Source: Adiantum capillus-veneris (taxonomy: Eukaryota > Streptophyta > Polypodiopsida > Polypodiales > Pteridaceae). Taken from it: a stretch of DNA of 64,000 bases. Both the position numbers and the translations under genes were made by a program. How positions within the stretch are numbered: position 1 is the stretch's first letter; each line of letters opens with the position of its first letter. A model generated the notes under the pieces. The model searched no databases, was not told the DNA's origin, and saw nothing but the letters and a program-made list of their open reading frames with translations. Where the stretch lies: the NCBI GenBank assembly GCA_014529385.2, contig JABFUD020000275.1, positions 1 through 64,000 of the forward strand. Direction: 5' to 3'. Positions 31,402-41,597 of the stretch are shown one piece after another.

Positions 31402-32700
31402 TAGTCATCCTTGACTATGAGGTAGGAAAGATAAAGCATAGTCATTAGTCCATGGTTTCCTATTGAGTAGAAGATCCCTTTTTACTTGGTGACATCTTTC
31501 CAAAATGGATGCTTAATTATTTTGGTGCTTGAGAGACGTAGCTTTTGCAAGCATGTCTACTCTATAATCCATATCAATACTCCAAGTAGATCGACAAGTC
31601 TTACTTGGTGTTTGGGAGATGTAGTTTGGGAGATCGACAAATCTTACTTGGTGTTTGGGCATCCGATGATGGAGCTTTGGGCTCCTTCCTTTGTGTGGCT
31701 GGCTCTTTTGAGTTTTGGGGATTGCTTGCATGGACAAGGGACTTCTTGGTGGGAATCCCTGCGCGCTTTCTGTGCTAGTTTGTATCTTTCAAGGTTGGCT
31801 CCCTGTTTAGCTGGTATTCTTTGTGTCATGGTTTACTTTCTATCTGGGGGTGGCTCCCCTGTTAGTCAAGGGTTTAGATGGATGCGTTCTTTGTACGGTC
31901 TGCACTGTATGGTGCTCCATGGCTTGATATGGACATGGAGTTGTATTTGTATGTTTGTTTATATTTAATACAATTAATTACTCACATAATGTGAGTTCGG
32001 AAAAAAAAAGTGAGTAGGTGTGCAAAACATTTTTTTCTAATCTTATTAGGGAGAATCAATAGAGATTCCCACTTGATTATTGTGAATGAGAAAGAAAAAA
32101 GTTTTTTTTTTATTTGAGATGCATTAAAAGGGAAAGTGAATGCTTAGATTGATTTTCGAGTGCGAGGGGGAAAAACAGGTAGGTTTCACGTGAAGGAGAG
32201 AGAGGGAGGGAGCAATGCCATGCGATGGGATCTCCATACAAGGAGAGGGAGATTTTTGTTGTGCCATCGACCAACATGAGGTAAAAGAGATGTTTTTTGT
32301 TTGCCTTGTCCTCACGAAGGTGTTTTGCAGCCTCTTTGCGGATAGGGTGAATGGCATTGTTGTGCAGTGCAAGAAGTAGGAAATGCCAATTTTTTTCTCT
32401 TTCCCATGCGAGGGTGTATTACAAGGCTCCTTTTCAAGCCTCGTGTTTGTGTCTTGACTGATTATGCGATGTGGGAGGGTGTGCACAAGCCACAAGGGAA
32501 TTGAGCATAGTATGAGGGAGCTGTACCAAGATTCGGGCATGCAAGACACAAATGGTGGAGAGTGAGAAAGAAACATGGGGGCACAAAGGCGACGTGGGAA
32601 TTAGTTGCAGGTGCTTTTCCTTCCACTAGAAAGATTCCTTTTGTAATTGAATATGATAAATAGATAGCTTTGCTTAAGCATAGATCAATAGTGTGAATAG
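31402..32700. other. No certain gene; possible LINE-like 3' tail
   Basis: A 160-codon ORF at 31486-31968 has no recognisable domain. Part of it is an imperfect tandem duplication of a ~28-base unit (about 31588 and 31638, gatcgacaa-tcttacttgg). The segment ends with a nine-A run at about 32000, in the style of a plant LINE 3' end. The rest to 32700 is unassigned. Confidence 0.3.
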
Positions 32701-32701
32701 A

Positions 32702-32702
32702 G

Positions 32703-32763
<61 letters not shown>

Positions 32764-32996
32764 TACTAAATGTTAAAGTGAATACACTTTTACATTTAGT
32801 ACAAAAGGTCTTCTTTAAATACTCTCTCTCTCTCTCTCTATGTGTGTGTGTATGTGTACTAAATGTAAAAGCGATTTCACTTTTCTTTTTTAAAGCTCTT
32901 CGATGTTTATAAAAAAAAAGGTCTCCCTCAAAAGGTCTACGTGCGCAGGCCGACAAACACGCTTTAAAAAAGAAAAGTGAATTCACTTTTACATTT

Positions 32997-33038
<42 letters not shown>
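32702..33038. repeat. Microsatellite block (CT, GT, CA) with hairpin units
   Basis: A (CT) run at 32705-32761, CT then GT runs at 32822-32856, and a (CA) run at 32999-33038 flank two hairpin-forming sequences. The ORF crossing this block (32462-33037 minus) is an artefact of the repeats. Confidence 0.9.
32859..32998. mobile_element. MITE-like hairpin with TA flanks
   Basis: The first ~40 bases (CTAAATGTAAAAGCGATTTC...) and the last ~40 are inverted repeats with about two mismatches, separated by a ~60-base loop. Each end abuts TA (32857-32858, 32999-33000), the target duplication of Tc1/mariner (Stowaway) MITEs. A related 34-base palindrome, also between TAs, lies at 32766-32799. Confidence 0.55.
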
Positions 33039-33041
<3 letters not shown>

Positions 33042-33540
33042 CAGGACTAGAAAGATACATTTTCCCTAACCGGTGATAATAAGGGCAAACTTGGATTTCT
33101 CCCGACTTTTAGGTTAAAATTTAAAGCTTTTGCCCATAATTATACTAAAACTTGTGTAAATTTCTAGGTGTTCTTAAAGGCAATCTCCTCCCGGTTTTTT
33201 CGATGGGAGAAATTTGCCAACATTGCACCACATAGGACCAAATGGGCCATGCCATATCAATATTTGCACGGATTTTGGTTTGCTCAAAAAATGTCGCTCG
33301 GTGTATGGTAAGACTCATGAGAATATGTTCATACATCAGCGTGTGCTAGGCAATATTCAAAGTGAAAAAGAAGTGGAGTTGTTGGCCAAAATAAAAGGGG
33401 GTGGTCTAAATTGGCTACTTCCAGACGGTCAAGGGATTGAAGAATGGAGTCTTGTCTCAAAGGAAAACCCAATATGGTTAAGATAAAAAAGCATATGAAG
33501 CCACATATTAGCCAAAGCATTATTTCAAAAGTACAAAGGT

Positions 33541-33977
33541 GTATTTGCATGGGAGCACAATCATTTGAAAGGTGTTGATCAAGAAGTGTGCCAACATCAG
33601 ATACCACTAAAGCCAGATGCCAGACCAATGAGGCTGCAACGATATAGAATGAATCCCAATTATTCTAAGAAGGTGAAAGAAGAAATCGATAACCTCCTAA
33701 AAGTTGGGTTCATGATAGAAGTGGCAAGCAGTGATTAGTTATTTCCAATTGTGGTGGTACCTAAGAAGAATGGAAAGTTAAGGGTGTGTTTGGATTATCG
33801 AAAGCTAGACATGCTCTTAGATGAGATTATTGGCCACAAATGTATAGTTTCATTGATGGCAATAGTGGCTACAATCTGCTGAAATTTGCACCAGAATGTT
33901 GGGCAAAGATGACTTTCATCACTCAATGGGGAGAATTCATGTATCTGGTGATGCCATTTGGGTAATATAATGCTCCA
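33541..33977 (+). pseudogene. pol: Ty3/gypsy reverse transcriptase fragment, cut by copia LTR
   Basis: The + strand reads PDARPMRLQRYRMNPNY, KEEIDNLLKVGFMIEVASS, one stop, VVVPKKNGKLRVCLDYRKLD, then after a frame change SFIDGNSGYN (equivalent of the palm FLDGYSGYNQI), KMTFITQWGEFMYLVMPFG, another stop and YNAP. This is the N-terminal half of a Ty3 reverse transcriptase. It stops exactly where TGTTGGGG of the copia LTR starts at 33978; the YVDD half is lost. The 33214-33486 ORF upstream may be part of the preceding region but is not identifiable. Confidence 0.85.
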
Positions 33978-35061
33978 TGTTGGGGTAAAGGCCTATGTGC
34001 CTTGCCCGGTGGGGTGTCTGCCCATTGACCACCTTATCACTTTGTACATATAATATAGAGAATAAGGGGTAGCTCATCTTGAGTCTTGCTCCACCCATAC
34101 ACCTTGCACTCCTTCTCCTTGTTCCCCTTTCCGCACGCTGGAGAGGGGGAATATGGAACACGCCCAGCACACAAAGAGAGCTGCCTCCTATAGCTCAGGG
34201 CACACACATCACCCCAATCCACTTAGTGAGCACCTTCAACGCACAGAATTCTCGATATTGCACACACGATCAAACACAACTCGATGCACCGCATTCAAAC
34301 AGACACTTGATCAACCCGCACCCACAAAACGACTGCAATTCACCCTTGCACACAAACACCACACACACTCTTCTCTCTTTGCACACACACTCATTGAGGG
34401 GGGGGGGGGGGGGGGGGGGGGCACACGCCATCACACACCCGGAATCACATGCAATAGAACAGAGAAGGAGATGGGTGAAAGGAGGTAGCACGACAAAACG
34501 CCTATCTTCAATGAGGGGACACCATTCTCTACTCCAAAAAACACCATAGTTGCATACCCGAATTTACAAAACACACAAGGGGAGACACCCTCTCAAGCCT
34601 CTGCAGACAAAAAAAACTCTTGGTAGTTTCCCTGTGGCTCTCCAAAGCCTCCCAAGGCGAAAAAGCCCCCAGACACATTCAATTTGGCCCTCTTATAGGG
34701 AGGGAGCATCCTTTTTTTGGCAATCTTGGTCTTTTTTCAACACATGGTGGTCTTTTTGGAATTTTCTTGGATGGTGTGTTTTATCTCTGTCACTCACTAC
34801 GGAACCCCTCCCCTTATGAGCAATAGCGACCTCGCTATTGGGGGGGTCGACTTGCCTTCAAAAAAGATTTTCCTCATCGGGCGCGGGCACGGTCCCTTGC
34901 AAGAGGCCACCACGTCACCATACTGCAACCACCCAACCAGTACAGCCGGCGGCCACCACCGGCTACGCCAGTGCACGCTCATTGTACCACCCCCTCCTTC
35001 ATACATACCTGGCAGCCCGCCCACTTACCTGGGCGACCACATTGGGCTTTATACCCCAACA
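33978..35061 (-). repeat. 3' LTR of the copia element
   Basis: Bounded by TGTTGGGG at 33978 and CCCCAACA at 35061 (the ends are an inverted repeat). The minus strand has a polypurine tract (AAGTGGGAGGT, 35062-35072) immediately before it. A minus-strand TATAAGAG lies near 34690-34700. It contains a 24-base G run at 34398-34421. Confidence 0.85.
34398..34421 (+). repeat. Homopolymer G24 run
   Basis: Twenty-four consecutive G residues within the copia LTR; potential quadruplex-forming and an assembly-risk site. Confidence 0.95.
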
Positions 35062-35138
35062 ACCTCCCACTTAAAGTCCAATGTGGTACTTTAAGTGTTA
35101 GAGAAGCTAATATACAAGAGATGTAGAGAAGTGATGTA

Positions 35139-35390
35139 CTACCCTACACCTAACTGCTTGCGAAAATGCGCAAAGCTCTCTGAGGGAAGTCCTTTTGTAA
35201 GTAGATCAGCAGGATTTTCTGTGGTGTGAACTTTGACAAGCTGAAGTTTCTTATCCTCGAGCATTTCCCTGATGAAATGATACTTCACATCCACATGCTT
35301 TGTCTTTGAGTGATAACCTGGATTGCGAGCCAATTGTATAGCACTTTGACTATCACAATATAACACAGGCATCTCTTCTTTGATTCCCAA
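35139..35390 (-). CDS. pol: Copia RNase H C-terminal segment
   Basis: This 83-codon stretch carries VLYCDSQSAIQLARNPGYHS, KHVDVKYHFIREML and ENPADLLTKGLP, the standard end of plant copia polyproteins (Asp of the CDSQSA block, then His-rich KHVDVKYHFIRE, then the ADLLTK tail). It is separated from the upstream part by a frame change near 35395. Followed by stop, then polypurine tract and LTR. Confidence 0.9.
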   Translation of the reverse strand: MGIKEEMPVLYCDSQSAIQLARNPGYHSKTKHVDVKYHFIREMLEDKKLQLVKVHTTENPADLLTKGLPSESFAHFRKQLGVG

Positions 35391-35398
35391 ATCTGTTA

Positions 35399-36427
35399 CT
35401 AGTCGATTAAGCCAAATTGATTCTTTGCATGCCTCTGATGTTGCAACATATTCAGCTCTGTAGTAGACTGACTAACACAATCTTGTAATCTAGAACGCCA
35501 TGATACTGCTCCACCAGCCAATGTAAAGACATACCCTGACGTAGACCTTCGGTTGTCTAAGTCACCTGCATAATCTGAGTCTGTAAAACCCTTTACACTT
35601 AGCTCCTGACTCCCATAGCATATACGCATACTCTTTGTAGCTTTCAGGTATCTCAATATTCCTTTCACTGTCTCCCAATGTTTCTTGCCTGGGTTTGACA
35701 TGTATCGACTTACTACTCCCACTGCAAATGCAATGTCTGGGCGAGTAGCAATCATTGTATACATCAAACTACCCACTGCAAACACATATGGAATCTTATC
35801 CATTTCAGCCTTTTCTTCCTCAGACACAGGACAATCTTGTTTGCTAAGTTTCACATATGGTGGCAATGGAACACTCAGTGCCTTTCCCTTCTCCATATTG
35901 AAACGTTGCAAAACCTTGTCAATATACTCTGTTTGAGATAACCAAATCAACTTCTTTGATCTGTCTCTCTCAATGCGCATACCAAGTATATGACTTGCCT
36001 CACCCATGTCTTTCATGTCAAACGATTTTGCCATCTTTGACTTCAAAGCTGAAATTTCTTCCAAGTGCTTGCCAGCAATCAAGATGTCATCCACATACAA
36101 AATAAGGATCAGCCAACTACCATCCTTAGCCTTCTTTGTATATAGACAGTGATCGAACTCACTACGTTTGTAGCCTTGAGAAAGCATAAACTTGTGGAAT
36201 TTATGGTACCATGCCCTCGGTGATTGTTTTAAGCCATAAAGACTCTTTAACAACTGGCATACCCAATCTTCCTTGCCTTTCTCAACAAACCCTTCTGGCT
36301 GCTGCATGTAAATTTCCACATCTAAATCACCATGCAAGAACGTTGTCTTGACATCCATTTGGTGCAACACCAAATCTAATATGGCAACCAATGCAAGAAA
36401 GCATCTCAATGTAGTCATCTTGACCAC
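35399..36427 (-). CDS. pol: Copia reverse transcriptase and RNase H N-part
   Basis: A 342-codon ORF. It begins inside the RT domain (LHQMDVKTTFLHGDL), then PEGFVEKGKEDWVCQLLKSL with YGLKQSPRAWY, then the catalytic LILYVDDILIAG, then the LxxRPDIAFAVGVVSRYMSNP segment and RNase H start GFTDSDYAGDLDNRRSTSGY. The expected AEY-like glutamate appears as STTELN, after which the frame is lost. The RT catalytic YVDD is intact. In an active element it copies RNA to DNA; here it is separated from integrase by stops. Confidence 0.92.
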   Translation of the reverse strand: MVKMTTLRCFLALVAILDLVLHQMDVKTTFLHGDLDVEIYMQQPEGFVEKGKEDWVCQLLKSLYGLKQSPRAWYHKFHKFMLSQGYKRSEFDHCLYTKKAKDGSWLILILYVDDILIAGKHLEEISALKSKMAKSFDMKDMGEASHILGMRIERDRSKKLIWLSQTEYIDKVLQRFNMEKGKALSVPLPPYVKLSKQDCPVSEEEKAEMDKIPYVFAVGSLMYTMIATRPDIAFAVGVVSRYMSNPGKKHWETVKGILRYLKATKSMRICYGSQELSVKGFTDSDYAGDLDNRRSTSGYVFTLAGGAVSWRSRLQDCVSQSTTELNMLQHQRHAKNQFGLID

Positions 36428-36505
36428 CGAAGAGAAGACTTCATCAAAGTCAATGCCTTGTTCTTGCTTAAAGCCCTTGGCAACAAGCCTTGCTTTGTAC
36501 TTTGG

Positions 36506-37591
36506 CTAACTATCATGAGCGGTGATCTTATACCTGTAAACCCATTTACAACGTAGAGTCTTTTTGCCCCGTGGTAATTTAACTAGCTTCCATGTCTGGT
36601 TTTTATGCAGAGCTGTCATCTCTGACTGCATGGCCAATTGCCAATTCCCGGAGTCCTTCATTTGCATTGCTTCCTTGTAACATGAAGGTTCATTGCAATC
36701 AGTCAACATGACATAGTTCATAGATGGAACAAACCTATCAGGAGGTCGCGTGACACGTCCAGATCTATGCACAATAGGTGGCTCAGGCTCAGCCACAACC
36801 TGTGGTTCCACTCTATCCTGTCCTTGCTCCTCTTGAGCCCTGACATTTTGTCTTGCACGTGCAGGTCCATCTTCTTGGAAGACAACTCTTCTAATCTCCT
36901 CAACCCTCTCTGGTTTAGAATGATATTTGGATTCATTAAAGTGAACATCATTGCTGCGGACAACCTTTCTGGATTCGGGATCCCAAAGTCTGTACCCCAT
37001 CTCACCAGAATTACCATAGCCTAGAAAGATGCACTTTCTACTCTTTGGCTCAAGTTTGTTCCTAAATTCCTTTGGAACGTGAGTATATGCCTCACAGCCA
37101 AAGACTATGAGATGCTTGTATGAGGGCATTTTGCCTGACCATACCATCTCTGGCACTGAATCCTTCTGCAAAACCTTGCTAGGAGATCTATTTACAAGAT
37201 GAACAGCTGTTGATACAGCTTCAGCCCAAAACCCATTTGGCAGTTGTGCATTAGACAACATACTTCTGACCTTCTCTTGTATGGTCCTATTCATCCTCTC
37301 AGCAACACCATTTTGAGGAGGATTGTAAGGAGCAGTAAGTTCACGTTTTATACCTTTTGACTCACAAAAGTCCTGAAAGGCCTTTGAAACATACTCTCCA
37401 CCATTGTCAGTGCGTAAGCATTTAAGCTTCTTGCCACTCTGATTCTCCACAAGTGTCACAAACGTTATGAAAACACTAAACGCTTCATCCTTGTGCTTGA
37501 GAAAGTAAACCCATACTTTCCTCGAGTAATCATCTATAAATGTCATAAAGTAAGAAGCTCCCCCTAGAGATAGGTTAGGAATAGGTCCCAC
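36506..37591 (-). CDS. pol: Copia integrase core and C-terminal region
   Basis: 361 codons. DDE residues are present: FIDDYSRKVWVYFLK (Asp), CLRTDNGGEYVSKAF (Asp) and NGVAERMNRTIQEKV (Glu). The GKMPSYKHLIVFGCEAYTHV and KCIFLGYGNSGEMGYRLWDP blocks follow as in plant copia, then a hydrophilic linker and the start of RT (ALHKNQTWKLVKLPRGKK). Catalytic residues look intact, but the ORF ends before RT palm motifs. Confidence 0.92.
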   Translation of the reverse strand: MGPIPNLSLGGASYFMTFIDDYSRKVWVYFLKHKDEAFSVFITFVTLVENQSGKKLKCLRTDNGGEYVSKAFQDFCESKGIKRELTAPYNPPQNGVAERMNRTIQEKVRSMLSNAQLPNGFWAEAVSTAVHLVNRSPSKVLQKDSVPEMVWSGKMPSYKHLIVFGCEAYTHVPKEFRNKLEPKSRKCIFLGYGNSGEMGYRLWDPESRKVVRSNDVHFNESKYHSKPERVEEIRRVVFQEDGPARARQNVRAQEEQGQDRVEPQVVAEPEPPIVHRSGRVTRPPDRFVPSMNYVMLTDCNEPSCYKEAMQMKDSGNWQLAMQSEMTALHKNQTWKLVKLPRGKKTLRCKWVYRYKITAHDS

Positions 37592-37785
37592 AAATCACTA
37601 TAAACAAGTGCCAATTGTGTATCTTTTCTACTGCTTCTATGCTTATGTGGCTGCTGTGTTTGCTTACCATACAGACAATGTTCACAGAATTCAAAATCAT
37701 TAAATGAAAAGCCAGGAAAATAACCAGAACGAGACAAGATTTCCATTCCCTTCTTGGACATATGTCCTAACCGGCTATGCCACAA
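37564..37785 (-). CDS. pol: Copia integrase zinc-binding (GAG-pre-integrase) segment
   Basis: MWHSRLGHMSKKGMEILSRS followed by FCEHCLYGKQTQ gives the H-x3-4-H and C-x2-C zinc-binding pattern that precedes the copia integrase core. It overlaps the next ORF by 28 bases in a different frame, so a frameshift separates them. Confidence 0.88.
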   Translation of the reverse strand: MWHSRLGHMSKKGMEILSRSGYFPGFSFNDFEFCEHCLYGKQTQQPHKHRSSRKDTQLALVYSDLWDLFLTYL

Positions 37786-37797
37786 AGAAACGTTCGG

Positions 37798-38415
37798 CTA
37801 CTCGGTTACATTGATTACATTTTTAGAGACATTTGATACATAAATCATGTAAAGTCCTCCAGACTTTACTCCATGTGCTACTATCATAGAACCCTTGGAT
37901 ATCTTCCACATGTTCTGTCCAAAAATGGTGACGTAGCCAGCATCATCAAGTAAACGTGTGCTAATCAAGCTCTTTGTAATTGCGGGAACATGTCTCACAT
38001 TCTTCGGCGTGAAAGAAGAGCCATTCTGAAACTTTAATTGAACATCTCCAACACCTAAGATCTCACATGTCTGCCCATTGCCTAGCCGAACATGATCTTT
38101 AGTGGTCACATAAGAAGTAAACCACTCTTTGTTTGGAGACACATGAAGTGATGCCCCTGATTCTATAATCCAGTCACTCAGTGCATTTCCATCAAATGCT
38201 GTAAGAAGAGATGAGTCCATTGTATTCTTCAAGAAGTAGATGTCTCCTGACACTAGACTGTCATCCTCTGCAACAGTGTTTGTCACATTTATTTCTTGAA
38301 TCTTCACTGAGGACTTGTTCTTCTCACCATGGTCTTTAGCTTTCTCTTTTCCTTTTCTGCTTTCCATTCTCTGCAGTCTCTTTTCATGTGACCCTTCTTG
38401 CCACAATGGTAGCAT
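37798..38415 (-). CDS. pol: Copia protease region with altered active site
   Basis: 205 codons following the knuckle. The protease site reads DWIIESGASLHVSPNKEWF: the usual W-x-L-D-S-G-A has Glu in place of the catalytic Asp (about 38155-38165), so it should be inactive. Downstream, VRLGNGQTCEILGVGDVQL and FTPKNVRHVPAITKSLIS are normal. It then enters the GAG-pre-integrase region (IWKISKGSMIVAHGVKSGGLY). Confidence 0.88.
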   Translation of the reverse strand: MLPLWQEGSHEKRLQRMESRKGKEKAKDHGEKNKSSVKIQEINVTNTVAEDDSLVSGDIYFLKNTMDSSLLTAFDGNALSDWIIESGASLHVSPNKEWFTSYVTTKDHVRLGNGQTCEILGVGDVQLKFQNGSSFTPKNVRHVPAITKSLISTRLLDDAGYVTIFGQNMWKISKGSMIVAHGVKSGGLYMIYVSNVSKNVINVTE

Positions 38416-38873
38416 TCTATGTCACTCTTGCCTTTAGCACTGCGGGACTTGCTACGAGACTGATTCCTCTTTCCACCTTTGTACTTTTCTTTGGTCCTTC
38501 CCCTGACAACTAAGGCTGTTCCTTTGCCTTTGTCCATTGTCTTTCTATTGGTTTCTTCAGTAAGCAGACGTCCTTCTACACCTTCTATGTTCAAACCATC
38601 TGGAGGTGCAAAATTACTCAAAGCTGTGCGAAAAGTGTCCCAACTTTCCGGCAATGTGATCAACAGGAACATAGCTCTAACATGTTCATCAAACTTGACA
38701 CCTTGAGCTGACAACTGACTATAGATTGTGTTGAATTCATTCAAATGATTGGACATAGGTGTCCCTTCTTTCATCTTCAATTCAACAAGCTTCTTAAGCC
38801 AGTATACCTGTGAAGCTGCACTCTGCTTCTCATAAAGATCACTCAGCTTTAACCATGCTTGATAAGCCGACAT
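38304..38873 (-). CDS. gag: Copia gag C-terminal half with zinc knuckle
   Basis: 189 codons beginning MSAYQAWLKLSDLYEKQS, which is the middle of a copia Gag (UBN2 region). It runs through EGTPMSNHLNEFNTIYSQL and LPESWDTFRTALSNF to a basic RSKSRSAKGKSDIE tail and the CCHC knuckle CYHCGKKGHMKRDC. The start Met is only the first available one: the true N-terminus is missing at the junction with the Ty3-like gag at 38876. It overlaps the next ORF in a different frame. Confidence 0.9.
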   Translation of the reverse strand: MSAYQAWLKLSDLYEKQSAASQVYWLKKLVELKMKEGTPMSNHLNEFNTIYSQLSAQGVKFDEHVRAMFLLITLPESWDTFRTALSNFAPPDGLNIEGVEGRLLTEETNRKTMDKGKGTALVVRGRTKEKYKGGKRNQSRSKSRSAKGKSDIECYHCGKKGHMKRDCREWKAEKEKRKLKTMVRRTSPQ

Positions 38874-38875
38874 AC

Positions 38876-40546
38876 TTGAACTGCCCTGCTCCTAGGCTCT
38901 CTATCAGGTAAACTACGCATGTTTTCCAGAATAGAGTGACCAATAATTTGAGCAAATGCTGCCAAATCTCCTATTTAAGTAGGTATAATGGGTGTATGTG
39001 CTCCTGGAACCACATGTGAGATGGGAGTTGGCCTTGGCCTTGGCATACGTGCGGCTCTTGGGTCCCATATTTCATATGGTGGTGTACCAGATGGTGGTCC
39101 AAAGTTTACAGGTGTGGCCCTAGGCATAGGGGGTGCCTGATATGGCATGTTATTATTAAATGGCATGGCTCCACTTGTATAAGAGCTTGGATAATGCCAT
39201 TGTGGATTGTAAGCTCTTGGAATAATCGGAGGTGTAGGAGCTACATGAGGCTGAGGTACGACATGTGCACATGATTGATACATACATGTAGGTATAGTTG
39301 GGGGCCCTGTGCTACTAGGCATGGGCGCAGTATTAACAAATGAACTCCATGGTGTACTTCTTGTCATGCTCACCACTGGGATATGCATGGTAGCCATAGT
39401 GTCATTAAGAGAAAGATGAGCTAGATCTGGGAAGGTAAAGCTGCCACTTGTGGGCTTAGATTGTACTGAGGCTCCTGGCGAAACAACATATGGAGGATCA
39501 ATGGGGCTCACTGAGGGAGTCTCCATTTTTGATAGGGTTGGTTGGTTGGCCTTTCCCGTATCCAAGAATCTCATTAGGCCTGTTGAAGGCATGTTGATCC
39601 CTGTGTTCTGTCTTTCTAACTCGATAATCCTGTGGAGGACATCACAGACTTTCTGTTTTTGCTCATCTATGCTAGTAGCACCCGATGTGGATTGTAGAAC
39701 ATCTAACCAACCCACATGATAGGTGTGTCCTGTGTACCGATCAGTTAAAGCTTATGCTTGTAGGTCATACTCCCAATTTTCGTTTAGGAATATCCCATCT
39801 AGGCTTGGCGTGCTAGAGGTTTCCCTTGAAGTGGAAGCATTATTGCTCCCCATCGCTTGCCCCTCCGTGACTGCTACCTTGGGAGCACTCGGTTGCTCGG
39901 CTGGCATGATTGTTCTCATAGGAGCCTTTGCTTTCAGGGCTCGACTTTGTTCTAGCCTTCGTAGGTTCTCAATTTCCCTCTCCCTTGTTGCTTGCATATA
40001 GCGTTCGATCTCTTGTACTTCGGCAAGACTCCTACGATCGGGTAGTAGAACCTCAGAGGGAGATAGTCCTAAAGGATCAGGAGGTGCAGTGGATGGAACA
40101 TTCACATGCACACTCTCAAGAAGCATAGGGTCTAATTTAGGCATGAATGACGAATTTACTTCCCCACTCCCTTCATTTATTTCATTAACCGCATGTTCGG
40201 AGCGAGTAGCTCTACTAAGGGTCTCTTTTAAGCGGCTAAACACGCTGGACCCGGGCCGTGGGCCCATGGCATGCATGTCTTGACTTGAACTATCAGGGTT
40301 TGGTGTAGGATACCCCTCCATGACTTTGTAGTCAGAGGAAAAATCACTAGACGCGATATGAGGATCTTGGGTCGCGCTACCTTGAGTCCCGGCCGAAGGT
40401 CCAAAACCTAGGGCGGAGGAATAATGGGTGCCCGCGTAAATGGAGGCACTACCAATATGCTCGTGCTCTAACACTTGTCTAGAGCGTAGGTTCATATGAC
40501 TTGGATCCCCTAGAAGTGTCAGTGAGTGCCCGTGAAGGCTGCTCAC
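38876..40546 (-). pseudogene. gag: Ty3-like gag N-terminal region, two stops, fused to copia gag
   Basis: Two open stretches in the same frame (40546-39752 and 39715-38975) are separated by one TAA where copy A/B has an open codon. The second ends in another TAA, after which similarity to copy A continues (GDLAAFAQIIGHSILENMRS, PDREPRSRAVQ) to 38876. Blocks shared with 4621-6173 include SRLKETLSRATRSEHA and GWLDVLQSTSGA. It is less broken than the + strand relatives. At the junction the copia gag starts two bases out of phase. Confidence 0.8.
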
Positions 40547-41575
40547 CTAGTATTTTTGGGTGTTTTGCAACCCAAGTCTTTTCTTAAATTTTTTTGATTT
40601 TTTGGTCCTTTTTTTCTGACCCAGCTATAGAATAGAATGTATGATAGCTCAAAACGAGCGTCTCGGTCAGAGGGACGTGCCGTGCTTTACAGCCCTCCGT
40701 TTGGTCACTTTATGCCCTCGAAATCCCTAAAACCGTCAATTTCTAGTAGGGAACTAGGCCCAAATTAGAAAGTCTAAGGGTACAAGTGGGAAGAGAAGGG
40801 AGGAGAGTGGAGGAATTTCCCCACATGCTCTCATTCCCTCTTGAGGGGGTAGGGTATATATATAAGAGTGAGTCTAGTATATATCATAGGACTGAGGCCT
40901 GTGCCTGGGCTTGGGCTTGGGGAAACGATCCCGATCCTGATCAAAATTTTAGTGTAGCCCCCCAGTCACTCACGCTTAAATATTTTCAGTTTTTTCTTAT
41001 TTTCTTTTTTCAAGGCGACGATCGCGCACGGTTTAGGTGACCCTTTCTTGGCCACACACACTATCAACACCTACCTAACCTCTCTGTCAACAGCTCACAA
41101 CTCACTACCTTATCTACTTACTAACAGTGCTGCTAACAGTGCTGCTAACAGTGCTACTAACAGTGCTGCTAACCACTAACTAATCTACTAACTAATATGT
41201 TAACCAATCTGCTAACTGCTTACTGACATTGAGCTAACTGTCCACCTACTTCCTCTCTCACTACCTTACTGTGCAAAGACTGTGTGCAGGCAAACCTTAA
41301 CAGAAAACTGTGTACAGCCTGTGCGCAAACAGAAATTGCTAACTGTCTACCTTCTTATTCATTCACTGCGAATAAGCTAACGACTACTAATTGTGCAAAG
41401 ACTGTGTGCAAACAGAAAACACAAGATTATGCAGAAATCACAGAACTTGCAGACAATACAGAAATTAACAACTTGCAGAAAAATAACTCATTCCTCTTCC
41501 TCTTCCTCTTCTTTCCTACTACAAACAACTCATAGAAGAAGCACAAAGTGCCTCTTGGGCTTAGTGCAGGGCGAT
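40547..41575 (-). other. Leader of minus-strand Ty3-like element
   Basis: Non-coding sequence between primer site and gag. It contains a GGGCTTGGGCTTGG-type stretch near 40904-40922, and repeats of GCTAACAGTGCT at about 41127-41165 (four copies of a 12-base unit). Confidence 0.5.
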
Positions 41576-41593
41576 TCCTCAGCAACGGTGCCA
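41576..41593 (-). other. Primer binding site, tRNA-Asp type (minus)
   Basis: The minus strand reads TGGCACCGTTGCTGAGGA, 15 of 18 matches to the tRNA-Asp complement. Confidence 0.7.
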
Positions 41594-41597
41594 AAAA

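Larger units (their letters stand above)
33978..38875 (-). mobile_element. Ty1/copia element, 5'-truncated
   Basis: Reading the minus strand: gag (from its middle), zinc knuckle, protease, GAG-pre-integrase, integrase, reverse transcriptase, RNase H, polypurine tract and 3' LTR. The 5' LTR, primer site and first ~80 residues of Gag are absent; the sequence joins a Ty3-like gag at about 38875/38876. At the other end the LTR interrupts a Ty3 reverse transcriptase. Confidence 0.9.

Noticed and set aside
31486-31968. 160-codon ORF as a gene
   Set aside because: No domain or codon signature. It overlaps a small tandem duplication and ends near an A run, so at most it is a LINE-like tail.
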